Positions 25,873-35,422 of a stretch of DNA of 64,000 bases are shown piece by piece; position 1 is the first letter of the stretch, and every line of letters begins with the position of its first letter. Location of the stretch: assembly GCA_964484185.1 (NCBI GenBank), contig CAZAEQ010000002.1, positions 147,419 to 211,418 on the forward strand. The letters are read 5' to 3'. Below the pieces are notes generated by a model, which had not been told where the DNA came from, did not search any database, and worked only from the letters and a program-made list of their open reading frames with translations. The position numbers were made by a program, and so were the translations under genes. This DNA is from F1-120-MAGs238 sp964484185 (GTDB lineage: Bacteria > Planctomycetota > Phycisphaerae > Phycisphaerales > UBA1924).

Positions 25873-27654
25873 TTGCCGAATAACGGTGCGCGGCAAGAAG
25901 TGCCGCGAAAGGGGGCTCCTTTGGCAATTCTTGTGCTATTTGTGTCGGTCGTTCTTGCTCTTGGTCTGCTTGTATTGACGGTCAAGGTGGAATCAGTCAA
26001 ACTCAAAGGCCTGATGGGAATTGGCGCACTGGCCATTGTGCTGCTGGGTGCGCTGCTCGCTTCCATTCGATTTGTCAGCGCCAACGAAGTGGGCATTATT
26101 TCCAAGAACGCGTTTGGCGCAAACCTGAAAAATGGTCAGATCATCGCGACCAACGGCGAAATGGGTGTCCAGGCCAACGTGCTCGCTCCAGGCTGGCACT
26201 TTGGGTATTGGCCATTTATCTACAGCGTGAAGTCTGAAGCGTTGACACAGATTAAAAACGATGAAGTTGGCTTGATTGAGGCAGCAGATGGAACGCCACT
26301 GACTGCTGGCCAGCTGTTCGCCCCCGAATTTTCGCCCGCCGAGTTCCAGAAGATGCTCGATGCCGAATATTTTCTGACAACGGGAAAAGGAAGTAAGGGC
26401 AAGCAGACCTCCGTTCTCACGCCGGGCACATATCGATTGAACACCGCGCTCTACAAGATACACACCGTGAAGCAAACCGAAGTGCTTGCTGGCGAAGTCG
26501 CAGTGCTCAAGAGCAATTTCGGCACGCCCGCAACCATGCTTGTGAAACTCGACAATGGCATTGTTGTTCCCGTTGACGACAAGACCCCTGATGAAGCGGT
26601 CGTCCGCTTTGCACGAACAGGAGAAATGGGCGTACTGGGCGACCCGTTGCCGCCCGGCAAGTACGCACTGAACACCGATGCATTTACGGTCACGGTCATC
26701 TGGACGACGGAAATGCCGGCGCATTACACCCGGACACACGCCGGGACCCTGAATGCCGCGGATGTTGACGCGCGACGCAGTTCGACACCGGCCGGTCCAA
26801 GTTCAGGAGGAGACGACCGGGAAATCAACGTGATTACCTCTGATGGATTCCGATTCCCAGTTGATGTCAGCGTGACCTATTCGATTCCTTCCTCCGCCGC
26901 GGCGTATGTCGTCGCCAAACTGGGCGATGATGAGGGGGACCGATTCAAGAACGCGCTCAACTCCGCCGTGCGTTCGGTGTTCCGCAATAACGCGGAAAAA
27001 GTGAAGGCACTCGACTATGTCAACATGCGCTCCACCCAGGAATCGCAATCATTGCTCATGCTGACCGAAGAAATGTCGCGCTATGGCGTCAAGGTCGCCA
27101 GTGTGAGAATCCGCGATGTGGGCGGCGATCAAAAGACCATCGAAGCCCTGCTAAAGACTCAAACCGATCGAGAAATCGCCAAGCAGGAACTTATTACGTT
27201 TAAGGAGCAGGAAAAGACCGCGGAGCAAAAGAAGACGTTGACAAAGGTCACGCAGGAATCTGAAGAAGAAAGAAAGCTCGCAACCGCGGCGTACTCGGTG
27301 AAGATCGCGACCGAGGAACAAAAGCGCAAGCTCGTCGAGGCCGAAGCTGAAGCACAGTCAACCACAATCAAAGCACTTGCCCAGGCAAAGGCATATGAGA
27401 GCATCGCCAAGCAGATTGGAAAATCGAACGCAGCGCTGATGGAAGTGCTGAAAATCATCGGCGAAAAGAACATTGTTATTACGCCGCGGATCATGATGAA
27501 TGGAAGCGGTGTGCGAACCAACGCTAGCGCCGGTGCGGGAGATGCAGAAATGACAGCGCTGATTGGAACCATGCTCGACTCGATGATGTCGAGAGAAGAG
27601 GACAAGGAGGCGGCGAAGTCGACTGTGGCTCCAAAGAGCGACGAGAAGAAGTAG
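25873..27654 (+). CDS. SPFH/band 7 membrane protein (flotillin-like)
   Basis: A 593-residue protein starting with TTG at 25873. Two hydrophobic N-terminal helices (about residues 16-38 and 46-66) anchor it. The middle has two similar segments with LTPGTYRLNTALYK and LPPGKYALNTDAFT, suggesting an internal duplication. The SPFH domain follows (NVITSDGFRFPVDVSVTYSI, then SVRIRDVGGDQKTIEALLKT). A long coiled coil rich in Glu, Lys and Ala at about 420-545 (EEQKRKLVEAEAEAQSTTIK) ends the domain, as in flotillins. A role in membrane domain organisation is likely. It stands alone, with a strong terminator downstream. Confidence 0.85.
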   Translation: MPNNGARQEVPRKGAPLAILVLFVSVVLALGLLVLTVKVESVKLKGLMGIGALAIVLLGALLASIRFVSANEVGIISKNAFGANLKNGQIIATNGEMGVQANVLAPGWHFGYWPFIYSVKSEALTQIKNDEVGLIEAADGTPLTAGQLFAPEFSPAEFQKMLDAEYFLTTGKGSKGKQTSVLTPGTYRLNTALYKIHTVKQTEVLAGEVAVLKSNFGTPATMLVKLDNGIVVPVDDKTPDEAVVRFARTGEMGVLGDPLPPGKYALNTDAFTVTVIWTTEMPAHYTRTHAGTLNAADVDARRSSTPAGPSSGGDDREINVITSDGFRFPVDVSVTYSIPSSAAAYVVAKLGDDEGDRFKNALNSAVRSVFRNNAEKVKALDYVNMRSTQESQSLLMLTEEMSRYGVKVASVRIRDVGGDQKTIEALLKTQTDREIAKQELITFKEQEKTAEQKKTLTKVTQESEEERKLATAAYSVKIATEEQKRKLVEAEAEAQSTTIKALAQAKAYESIAKQIGKSNAALMEVLKIIGEKNIVITPRIMMNGSGVRTNASAGAGDAEMTALIGTMLDSMMSREEDKEAAKSTVAPKSDEKK

Positions 27655-27680
27655 TCGCCTTACAACATCTTAAAAATGAA

Positions 27681-27715
27681 ACGGCCCTCGCACGATTGCG
27701 AGGGCCGTTGTTTTT
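27681..27715. terminator. Strong terminator after the SPFH gene
   Basis: A 12-base-pair perfect stem, ACGGCCCTCGCA (27681-27692) and TGCGAGGGCCGT (27697-27708), has a CGAT loop and is followed by TGTTTTT on the plus strand. It lies 26 bases after the SPFH stop and 12 bases before the end of the convergent prepilin gene. On the minus strand the A-rich upstream part (TTAAAAATGAA) gives a weaker T-run, so it may act both ways. Confidence 0.92.
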
Positions 27716-27727
27716 CGCAGAATGCGT

Positions 27728-28624
27728 TCAGCGCGGATTGTTCGCCCAGCCGTACGGCTGAATGAATCCAAATCGCCAGTCGTTGTCGGAAATTGAGTAC
27801 CACTGTGTCTTATTCGAAACGAAAAGATCCAGACATTCGAAATCGGCGGTGCGATTCACGTTGAGTTCCATCCGGTCGGTTGGCGCTTTAAACAGCTCGG
27901 ACGAACCATCAAGATTCGCAACGTGTCCGGCGTCAAAGTGGCGCGAAGTCAACTGATCTTCATTACCGAACATCCCATCTCGATAAGTCTGATTCCAGCG
28001 GAACGAGCTCTCTTCCCAGAAAATCGGCATACCACGCATGCGATTGATCCGCGTGGCATTAACCTGGGGGAGCAGCCGGTAGTTGCTGTTGTCGGCTGGA
28101 GGAACGTATCCAACCCACGCCTGGGTGTAGAGTTTAAATCCTTCCAACTCATCGAGCATTGTGTAGTCAAATTCAACACCGGTTCGAGATCCGAACATGT
28201 TCAGCCATTCATTACCGGTGACAGTTCTCCGCTTGTTGGTCGGGCACGCAGCGAGTTCATGCATGTTCTGAACGTACTGATACATCAACCCAGGCAAACG
28301 CTCGCGGGTGACGGGGTCGATCTGCTGTGCCCACAGTGCAACATTGGTCGCTGGCGGCGCGCCTGGCGGGGGGTTCATTTCCGGAAGCCAGACCCTCGTT
28401 CCAGCCGCATCGCGGTTGGCAACAGGCCAAACCTGGTCCTTCCAGTCAATTGCATACAAGGTCGCCGCGATCGAAAACTGCCGCATGTTCGAAAGGCACC
28501 GAACCTGATGTGCCGCCGCTCTCCCTTTTCCCAGCGCAGGCAGCAGGATCGCAATCAACAACGCGATGATCGCAATAACAACCAGCAACTCGATAAGAGT
28601 AAAACCGACTCGGCGAATGCTCAT
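27728..28624 (-). CDS. Type II secretion/pseudopilin-like protein
   Basis: A 298-residue prepilin, starting at ATG 28624. The leader MSIRRVGFTLIELL has the prepilin peptidase site G|FTLIE, followed by an extremely hydrophobic helix with LLIAILLPALGKGR, the form typical of Phycisphaerae and other Planctomycetota. The globular part contains CLSNMRQFSIAATLYAIDWK and a late HFDAGHVANLDGS, close to the H-x9-DG-type ending of planctomycete prepilins. Such proteins are abundant and of unknown function, probably secretion or surface fibres. The gene stands apart from the pilus operon by the width of rlmN. Confidence 0.88.
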   Translation of the reverse strand: MSIRRVGFTLIELLVVIAIIALLIAILLPALGKGRAAAHQVRCLSNMRQFSIAATLYAIDWKDQVWPVANRDAAGTRVWLPEMNPPPGAPPATNVALWAQQIDPVTRERLPGLMYQYVQNMHELAACPTNKRRTVTGNEWLNMFGSRTGVEFDYTMLDELEGFKLYTQAWVGYVPPADNSNYRLLPQVNATRINRMRGMPIFWEESSFRWNQTYRDGMFGNEDQLTSRHFDAGHVANLDGSSELFKAPTDRMELNVNRTADFECLDLFVSNKTQWYSISDNDWRFGFIQPYGWANNPR

Positions 28625-28702
28625 AAATTGGTCCTTCCGACTCACAGCATAGCAAAAAACTGCCGGAGGCAACAACAGTATGTCTGCACTACACTCGGAA
28701 AC

Positions 28703-29863
28703 ATGTCTTTCCGGCCCACATCCCCTCCACCACTTCGGCCAAATCCGCTCGCGCTCACCAGCGACGCCTTTGTCGCAGCGGGTGCTTTGATCAAGGGTTA
28801 TGGCCCGCAGTTCGCCATGGAAGACTATCGGTCAGTATTTCGTAAGGGTGATTTTTCGCACGGAGGTTTGATCTCTCTGCCAAAGCTGGCAAAACTGCAC
28901 GAAGAAGAGGGCGACGAAGGCACAGTCTCAAAGTTCCTGCTTCGGGTGCCGGGGACCGAACGCGTCACGGTGGCTGAGGGAGACCTTCCGGCCGGGCTCG
29001 ACACTGAAAGCGTCCTGATCCCGATGATCGGACGTCTGGGCCGCCGGACCTACTCACTTTGCGTCTCTTCCCAGGTTGGCTGCGCCATGGGCTGCACCTT
29101 TTGCGAGACCGCCCAGATGGGGCTGATCCGCTCGCTGACCGCGGCCGAAATCGTCGCCCAATGGTTCACCGCAACTCACGTACTGAAGCGTCGGCCGGCC
29201 AACATTGTCTTCATGGGAATGGGCGAACCGCTCGACAATCTTGATGAAGTGCTGCAGGCAATCGCAATCCTCATCGATCACAACGGCGCGGCGGTACCTG
29301 CGAGCAAGATCACACTCTCTACGGTTGGCCGCGTAGATGGCCTGCGCCGTCTGGCAGAGAAAGTTCACGAGCCGGGCTGGAGACGACTCAACATCGCCCT
29401 TTCGCTCAACGCTGCCCAGGATACAACCCGCGATTCCATCATGCCCATCAATCGCAAATGGAATCTTGCCGAGCTTCAGGACACATTCATGAAGTTTCCC
29501 CGCTACGGCGGCGGTAAGCTCATGTTTGAATACGTCCTCATTCCCAGTGTCAACGACTCAGTCGCCGATGCTCAGGCCGTCGCCGATTTCATCGCGCCGT
29601 TTCGACTTGCTGATGGCCGCCACCGCGTCTGCCTGAATCTCATTCCTTACAACCCGCGCCGCAATTCACCATGGCGTGCGCCGCTCGATGAAGAAGTCAC
29701 CGGTTTCATGGAGCAGCTTAAATCGCGCGAGGTCTACGTGAAACGCCGCCGCACAAAGGGGCGAACCATGATGGGAGCATGTGGTCAGCTGGGAAACGAG
29801 CAAATCCGCGGCCGCAAACTTGTGCAGCTCAGCATTTCCAGTCCTGCAGCTGAAGCAACTTAA
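28703..29863 (+). CDS. rlmN: 23S rRNA/tRNA adenine-C2 methyltransferase RlmN
   Basis: Radical SAM enzyme methylating A2503 of 23S rRNA (and A37 of some tRNAs). The CxxxCxxC cluster motif reads CAMGCTFCETAQMG. FMGMGEPLDN binds SAM. NLIPYNP holds the conserved Asn, and the C-terminal methyl-carrier cysteine is in MMGACGQLGNE. The start is the ATG at 28703; the longer open frame upstream is antisense to the prepilin gene. The N-terminal 120 residues diverge from the classical RlmN N-domain. The stop overlaps that of the convergent prepilin gene by 4 bases. Confidence 0.93.
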   Translation: MSFRPTSPPPLRPNPLALTSDAFVAAGALIKGYGPQFAMEDYRSVFRKGDFSHGGLISLPKLAKLHEEEGDEGTVSKFLLRVPGTERVTVAEGDLPAGLDTESVLIPMIGRLGRRTYSLCVSSQVGCAMGCTFCETAQMGLIRSLTAAEIVAQWFTATHVLKRRPANIVFMGMGEPLDNLDEVLQAIAILIDHNGAAVPASKITLSTVGRVDGLRRLAEKVHEPGWRRLNIALSLNAAQDTTRDSIMPINRKWNLAELQDTFMKFPRYGGGKLMFEYVLIPSVNDSVADAQAVADFIAPFRLADGRHRVCLNLIPYNPRRNSPWRAPLDEEVTGFMEQLKSREVYVKRRRTKGRTMMGACGQLGNEQIRGRKLVQLSISSPAAEAT

Positions 29864-30477
29864 TCCAATTTACGCGGCACAACTGACGAGATCATTCGCA
29901 CTGAATCGCTGGCCACGTCAGTACTGATCATCGTGTCGCGCAGGCCTGTAGGGTTCACAGTCATGTCCATCGTTGCAGCCCGCAATCGCGGACCCGCCTC
30001 GTACTCAAGCATAAAGCTGAATGCCTGCAAGTTCGAAATCAGTGGCCGCGCATCCTCATTCATCATGGTGCCGCTTGTGTAGTTCCTCACTACGTACCAA
30101 GCTTCATAAGGACCATTTTCTGCAACCGTTGCATCTCGACGCTCGAGACGAATGATCTGATAGGTGCCCGCAGCGTCATCGCGCGCTGATTCAAACTCGA
30201 TGAACGTGCTGGTCAGCGGATTCTGTGCCGAATCAAGCACGTCATCCGGGTAAGGTCCGAAATTCGTGCCGTTGCGGATCATCGCCGTTGTGCGCTGCAT
30301 CATGATGCGTGCGATCACATTGTTCGACGCTGATTCGGTGATATAGCGATAGCCCTTGAACGACGCATCGAGCGCCGCCAAAGTCGCCGTAAGCAGCGTG
30401 GCCGTGATCACCAGGGCGACCATGATTTCAACCAGACTGAAGCCGCGACGATGTGTGACAGGTAAGTTCAATTTCAT
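29860..30477 (-). CDS. Prepilin-type protein, PulJ/PilW-like
   Basis: A 205-residue pseudopilin with leader HRRGFSLVEIMVALVITATL, so the peptidase cleaves at G|FSLVE. After the helix the protein resembles minor pseudopilin J/PilW types (ARIMMQRTTAMIRNG) in which a long helix precedes a beta sheet. Its ATG overlaps the stop of the large PilX-like gene by 4 bases, so it is the last gene of the pilus-like operon. Its 3' end overlaps the rlmN stop. Confidence 0.82.
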   Translation of the reverse strand: MKLNLPVTHRRGFSLVEIMVALVITATLLTATLAALDASFKGYRYITESASNNVIARIMMQRTTAMIRNGTNFGPYPDDVLDSAQNPLTSTFIEFESARDDAAGTYQIIRLERRDATVAENGPYEAWYVVRNYTSGTMMNEDARPLISNLQAFSFMLEYEAGPRLRAATMDMTVNPTGLRDTMISTDVASDSVRMISSVVPRKLD

Positions 30478-33428
30478 GGTCTGCCCTCGCGATAACTACC
30501 CGCGATGACATCAGCGTGCATCGGGAGCATGATGCCGTTTGGCAGCGTCATGTTGGGATTGAATCGAAGTTGAATGCGGCCGTATCCATAGAACGGAACT
30601 GCGGTTGAACCGCCTGGCTGAGGCGAAGTTGCCGCCACATCGGCGAGGCCATCACCATTGGTGTCCCAGCCGACGATGCGAACGCCGCCAACCACGGGCA
30701 ACGTCGCCGGGTCGAGCGATTCAGAGTCGCCGTCACTAGGACCAAAGTAACCGATGGTCGTGTTGTAGTTCGCGGTGTTCCCGACGGGGTTTCCCAAGAC
30801 ATCGATCATCGGGGCAGTGCCACGAACCGGGTTGAATGTCAGCAGCAAAGCGCCATCAAGTGAGACGTTGCCACGCATATCAAGCACGCCCGCAACCACA
30901 GCGCCTGAAAGTTGCACGTTCTGGCTCGGTGGCGAGTTGAACGTTCCGATGTCTACCGAGTAGTTCGGGAGCATCATCGAACTCTTCGCGATTTCGGGCA
31001 TGTCCGCGGCGTCAGGATTCTTGCTCGCATCTGACGGATAGTCAGGGTGCGTCTGTGTAAAGCGAGTGCTGCCCGTAAACTGCAGCTTGTTGCGAACCTG
31101 GGTGTAGATTCCCGGCTTGTCAGACACGATCGAGCCGACAACCAGGCAATCATGGAATCGTACATTATTTGAAACGGTCTTCGTATCGATCACACGACGT
31201 CCCGCAATCACCAGCGGATCGGGTAACTGGCTGAAGTTGGTAATCGAGCCGGCGGAACTTGCGGGAACGTCCGCCTTATCCATCGGAGTACTCTGCGCCA
31301 TGATGATCATCTGCGTCGGAGGAACGGCTGTCGATGGAAGCATCGTGGGATAACTGGTTTCGCCCCCGTTATCGCCATAGACCATGCGCACCACGTTCGG
31401 AGCTGGCGTGCTTGAGCCGCTTGGAATCGTCAGTTTACCGTACTCGTTCCAGAGGACGTGGGTATTACCCGATGCGGTCTCAACGTGCGTTACACCGATG
31501 AACTGACAGTTGCGGAACAGTGCATTTGTTCCCATCGGGATCTTCACATTGCGGAAGACCATGTTCTCGTAAACCGGCCGGTAGTACACATCTGTATACG
31601 CCGGACCGTTGTATGGCATTCTTTCCCAGTACGCCGTCGAATAGTTGTCCGGAAGCCCATCATAATTCGCATCGCCATCAACTCGCAGATATCGCGGCAG
31701 CGTCGAGCCTGCAGGCCTTGTTTCCACATACGTCGGCAACGCAGTGCTGGCGACACCGAGATTTGTCGCGACCTGGTTCGCAAACGAGGCGCCATCGGCC
31801 ATCGCCTTAAGCGCTGTTTCGCTTGAAGCAAATGTGTTCGAATCAAGCACCGGCAGATCGGTATCGTTTGCGCTGAAGGTTCGAGGAACATCGCCATCAG
31901 AAGCGCGGATCGGCCCGCGCAGTTTGGTTGCCAGGTTACCCTGAGCTGCAACCCAGCTGCCGCTGCTGGTCTTGAACACCAGCTTGCCGCGAACCTTGCC
32001 ATACAGGTCTTTGCGATCGATCACACCATCGCGATATCCAAGAATCTGGTCTCGATTGACAGCACGCGCAGTGTCATAATCGGTGAACGCTTCGCCGCTG
32101 TTCCACAGACCATTCTGATTGGTATCGGTGAAGCCCCAGATGTTGTTTCGATTACGGTCCGGGTTGCACATCTCAATCAGGAGCGCAAGATCGCTGTCAA
32201 GCGAATTGCCGCCGGAATCGAGGAATTCACCCGCCAAGGTCGAGTTAGGTGTACCCGCCGAGAGGCTTGTGTGCAAGGCCACTTTGCCGTCACGATTCGC
32301 ATCAAAGTGATTGATGAACACATCGAACTCGTCGACAAAGCCATCGCCGGTCACATCCGCAAACGCCCCGTCGGGCTGGCCATCGCCGTTGTAGTCGTTG
32401 CTGTTTGATGGCACCGCGCTGCCTTCGCTCGGGTGCGATACACGCAGGCGATTGTCGCCATCAACATCGCCAGTCTGCACAGCTGTGAAGAACGCGTTGA
32501 GCTTCAAGTCAAGCGTTGAATTCAATCCCAGGAAGTCCGAGCGAAGTACGAGCGGATCACCGTTCGTGCTGGTTACATCGGTGTAACGAGCGCCAAGATC
32601 GCCGGTCACCAGAACGTTCTTACCGATCTGAATGCGCGTCGGGCTCACGATCGCCTGCTTCACGCGCTTGCCCATGCGGAAGTCCTGCATCACCGTTCGA
32701 GTGATCGGTCCCGTCGTGCGCGAATAGTCAAAGTCATAGCCGGTCGCGATAATCCGCACATCGGTGCCGTTGGCGAGTGGTGCATAGATAATCGAGTACG
32801 ATGGCGGCCGCGCTGAGCCGGTCTGTGCCTCAAGCCCCACCGCCGGTGAATACACCCAGTTGCTGCTGGCATATTCAGTGCCCACGCCCGTCAATGCGCT
32901 GCCGATGGTTGCCACATCCACCGTTGCCACACCAGTCTGAACGTTGGCATCCGCCGCGTGCGCAAGCTGCAGAACCTCGGCCACTCCATCTGGCGAAGGA
33001 GATTCCATTGCCGCGTACTTGGGCGCACTCACCGTAAAAACTTCGCCGCTGGGAATATTGCCTGCCCACACCTGTGTGGCAAAAGTACCACTAATGTCAG
33101 AGTTCGAAACGATAAACCTTGAAGTTGCCTGCTGCAGCCGCTTTGCTGCCACCGCAAGCCCGGTCTCGGCCGCACCCTGGGCACGCATCACGTGCAAGTG
33201 TGTTGCCGCAGTTCTCAAATTTCCTCGACTTGCAATCGCCATCGCCGCCGCCAGCGAGCTGAACAATACCAGGAACATCATTGCAAGTATGGTCGCGACA
33301 CCGCGATCCTGCTTTTTGCCCTTGCGTGCGCCCCTGAGTGCGTGACCACGCCCTTGTGCACAGCCAGCCCGCGATAACAGGTCATCGCGCTTTGACAACG
33401 TGCGACATGAGTTGTGATTCAATTGCAT
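30474..33428 (-). CDS. Very large PilX-like pilus protein with calcium-loop repeats
   Basis: A 984-residue protein. I chose ATG 33428 because GGAAGGA lies 9 bases upstream of it; TTG 33464 is the longest option. After a basic N-terminus comes a hydrophobic helix, GVATILAMMFLVLFSSLAAA, followed by the PilX/minor pilin-type Q-GAAETGLAVAAKRL. In the middle are Asp-rich loops of dockerin or EF-hand type (DVDGDNRLRVS, DYNGDGQPDGAFADVTGDGF, FDANRDGKV, DTNQNGLWNSGEAF). The C-terminal half is beta-rich with no recognised domain. PilX is normally about 200 residues, so this is a giant variant, perhaps a calcium-tuned pilus-tip adhesin. It sits between two prepilin genes. Confidence 0.72.
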   Translation of the reverse strand: MQLNHNSCRTLSKRDDLLSRAGCAQGRGHALRGARKGKKQDRGVATILAMMFLVLFSSLAAAMAIASRGNLRTAATHLHVMRAQGAAETGLAVAAKRLQQATSRFIVSNSDISGTFATQVWAGNIPSGEVFTVSAPKYAAMESPSPDGVAEVLQLAHAADANVQTGVATVDVATIGSALTGVGTEYASSNWVYSPAVGLEAQTGSARPPSYSIIYAPLANGTDVRIIATGYDFDYSRTTGPITRTVMQDFRMGKRVKQAIVSPTRIQIGKNVLVTGDLGARYTDVTSTNGDPLVLRSDFLGLNSTLDLKLNAFFTAVQTGDVDGDNRLRVSHPSEGSAVPSNSNDYNGDGQPDGAFADVTGDGFVDEFDVFINHFDANRDGKVALHTSLSAGTPNSTLAGEFLDSGGNSLDSDLALLIEMCNPDRNRNNIWGFTDTNQNGLWNSGEAFTDYDTARAVNRDQILGYRDGVIDRKDLYGKVRGKLVFKTSSGSWVAAQGNLATKLRGPIRASDGDVPRTFSANDTDLPVLDSNTFASSETALKAMADGASFANQVATNLGVASTALPTYVETRPAGSTLPRYLRVDGDANYDGLPDNYSTAYWERMPYNGPAYTDVYYRPVYENMVFRNVKIPMGTNALFRNCQFIGVTHVETASGNTHVLWNEYGKLTIPSGSSTPAPNVVRMVYGDNGGETSYPTMLPSTAVPPTQMIIMAQSTPMDKADVPASSAGSITNFSQLPDPLVIAGRRVIDTKTVSNNVRFHDCLVVGSIVSDKPGIYTQVRNKLQFTGSTRFTQTHPDYPSDASKNPDAADMPEIAKSSMMLPNYSVDIGTFNSPPSQNVQLSGAVVAGVLDMRGNVSLDGALLLTFNPVRGTAPMIDVLGNPVGNTANYNTTIGYFGPSDGDSESLDPATLPVVGGVRIVGWDTNGDGLADVAATSPQPGGSTAVPFYGYGRIQLRFNPNMTLPNGIMLPMHADVIAGSYREGRP

Positions 33429-33450
33429 TTCCGGCATTCCTTCCGCCTGA

Positions 33451-34116
33451 TTACTCAGGCACAATCCACGAAACGTGGGTCATTTCGCTGGGAGTCGAAT
33501 CCAGCGGACCCTGATAGAACACTGTCACCGTCACACGCAAGGGAAATTTGTCCATGGCGCGACCCGGGTTGCCGCCGCTTGCGGCCACCGAATACGCTGG
33601 CGTGCGCACCGTGGTGTTATTGGTCGCGTCAACCTTTTCAACCGTGACTTCCTGCGACCAGCCGCGGAGGGCAATCGAAACGCCATCCACAAGCAACGGC
33701 GCACCAGTTGAATCAAGCTCAGGGATCACTTCCCCAAACGCGTTCACCGGTCCATCCATATTGCCGCTTGCGCCAAACCTCAGCCCGTCGTAATCGTCAA
33801 CATCATCAAGGTCCCAGATCACTGACTCACCCGAGTCCCGGCCCCAGCCCACAACCGTGCTGCCGCTCAACACCAACCCGTTCACCGGATCGTGCCTCGA
33901 CAACTTACTCATGCGCTCGCGCACTTCATTGGCAAGGAACGTCGCCGTTGCTGCCTGGCTCGACCAGCCGTTACTCTTCATGAACGACTGCTGTGCTTCA
34001 ACAAACGCAAGCACGCCAACGCCCAGAATCACCAACGTCATCGCTGATTCAAGCAGCGTAAATCCGCGGCGTGTGCGCCCGCGCTTTCGCTGCAATTTCA
34101 ACTTCGCGCCAACCAT
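33451..34116 (-). CDS. Prepilin-type protein, PilV/PulI-like
   Basis: A 221-residue pseudopilin starting at ATG 34116, with GAGGAG 8 bases upstream. The leader RRGFTLLESAMTLVILGVGV gives the G|FTLLE cleavage site. The ILGVGVLAFVEAQQ run is typical of PilV-type minor pilins. The globular part is beta-rich (VTVTVFYQGPLDSTPSEMTH near the end). It is located between gspF/pilC and the PilX-like gene in the same operon. Confidence 0.85.
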   Translation of the reverse strand: MVGAKLKLQRKRGRTRRGFTLLESAMTLVILGVGVLAFVEAQQSFMKSNGWSSQAATATFLANEVRERMSKLSRHDPVNGLVLSGSTVVGWGRDSGESVIWDLDDVDDYDGLRFGASGNMDGPVNAFGEVIPELDSTGAPLLVDGVSIALRGWSQEVTVEKVDATNNTTVRTPAYSVAASGGNPGRAMDKFPLRVTVTVFYQGPLDSTPSEMTHVSWIVPE

Positions 34117-34165
34117 GGAGACTCCTCGTCTCCCCACTGCTGGGGATTCCATCGACTCTTTTCGA

Positions 34166-35392
34166 CTACTTCACAAGCGAGCTCATCTTGAAGATTGGCA
34201 GAATGATGGCCATGGCGATAAAACCGACCACGGTACCCATCAGAATGATCATGATGGGTTCGATCATCGATGTCACTGCTTTAATCGCGTCCCGTAACTG
34301 CTTCGAGTAGTAGTTCGAAACTTCGTCCAGCACTTCGCCCAGCTTACCGGACTCTTCACCCGCGGCGATCATCTGTGACACACTCTTGGGGAGCAACGGG
34401 TCCTTCGTCAGGACCGTCGCGATCTTCTTACCCGTCTTCACGGCATTGTGCACGCGCATCCACATGCCCTTGTACATCTGATTGCCGGAAATCTCACCCG
34501 TGATTCGCAGCGTGTCGAGCATCGGCACGCCGGCGTTGATCAACTGTCCAAACGTCTGCAGTGAACGGCTGATATACAGAGCGCGGAACATGGTCCGCAG
34601 TACCGGCACCATCAGCTTCAACTTGTCGGCCCAGAAGGCGCCAACTTCGGTCTTCAAGATCGCAAACAAACCGCCAGCCATCAGCACAAGCCCGCCCAGC
34701 AGAAAGTACCAGTTCGCAACCACGAACTTTGAAATTCCCATCAGGAACTTCGTCGCCCATGGCAGAATATCTTCCTTGCCTTCGAAAACCGTGTAGAACC
34801 GCGGCAACACGAACGTCAACAGGAACACCGTCACGCCGATCGCCATCGTTCCGATGATCCCGGGATAGATCGCCGCACCCACAACCATCTTGCGAGTCTC
34901 GATCTGCTGACCGATATAGCCGGCGATTCGATCCAGCATCTTGCTGAACGAGCCAGACATTTCTGACGCGCGCACCATGTTGATGTACAACGGATTGAAG
35001 AGCTTTGGGTGCTTCGCAAGCGCTTCAGAGAACTGCTTGCCGCCTTCCACATCTTCTTTCAGTCCAGCGATGATCTTGCGAAATCCCGGGTGAACCGTCT
35101 GCTCAGCAATACCATCGAGTGCTGAACGCAGATTGATACCAGCTCGCACCATAACTGCCAGCTGACTCGTGAAATCCAGCACGTGCTTCTGGCCAATGCT
35201 GCCAGCGTTCATCTCCGCCATCTTTGCCATGAGCCCGCTGCTGTTCGCCATAAGGCCCGCGCCCGACAACGACATCACATGCAAGCCCTGGTTGCGCAAT
35301 ACCGTCGCGGCGGAAGTGACGTTTTCAGCGGCGACCACGCCGCTGGATACGACTCCCGAACTGTTTCTTGCTGAATACTTGTAACTAGGCAT
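34166..35392 (-). CDS. Type II secretion/type IV pilus inner-membrane protein GspF/PilC
   Basis: A 408-residue platform protein. Two related cytoplasmic domains are seen, each with the family pattern: SQLAVMVRAGINLRSALDGI in the first, and LQTFGQLINAGVPMLDTLRI in the second. Three transmembrane helices lie near residues 172-195, 225-250 and 380-400. MIEPIMIILMGTVVGFIAMA is the classical C-terminal signature. A GGAGACAGGAC site precedes the ATG. It follows pilT by 30 bases. No assembly ATPase (PilB/GspE) or secretin is in the window. Confidence 0.93.
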   Translation of the reverse strand: MPSYKYSARNSSGVVSSGVVAAENVTSAATVLRNQGLHVMSLSGAGLMANSSGLMAKMAEMNAGSIGQKHVLDFTSQLAVMVRAGINLRSALDGIAEQTVHPGFRKIIAGLKEDVEGGKQFSEALAKHPKLFNPLYINMVRASEMSGSFSKMLDRIAGYIGQQIETRKMVVGAAIYPGIIGTMAIGVTVFLLTFVLPRFYTVFEGKEDILPWATKFLMGISKFVVANWYFLLGGLVLMAGGLFAILKTEVGAFWADKLKLMVPVLRTMFRALYISRSLQTFGQLINAGVPMLDTLRITGEISGNQMYKGMWMRVHNAVKTGKKIATVLTKDPLLPKSVSQMIAAGEESGKLGEVLDEVSNYYSKQLRDAIKAVTSMIEPIMIILMGTVVGFIAMAIILPIFKMSSLVK

Positions 35393-35422
35393 GTCCTGTC
35401 TCCAGTCTTAATGTCCACACTC

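Noticed and set aside
25782..26105. Longer N-terminus for PurE
   Set aside because: It runs antisense through the start of the SPFH gene and has no family features; the ATG at 25781 fits PurE.
27923..28702. N-terminal extension of RlmN
   Set aside because: It is antisense to the prepilin gene; RlmN similarity begins after ATG 28703.
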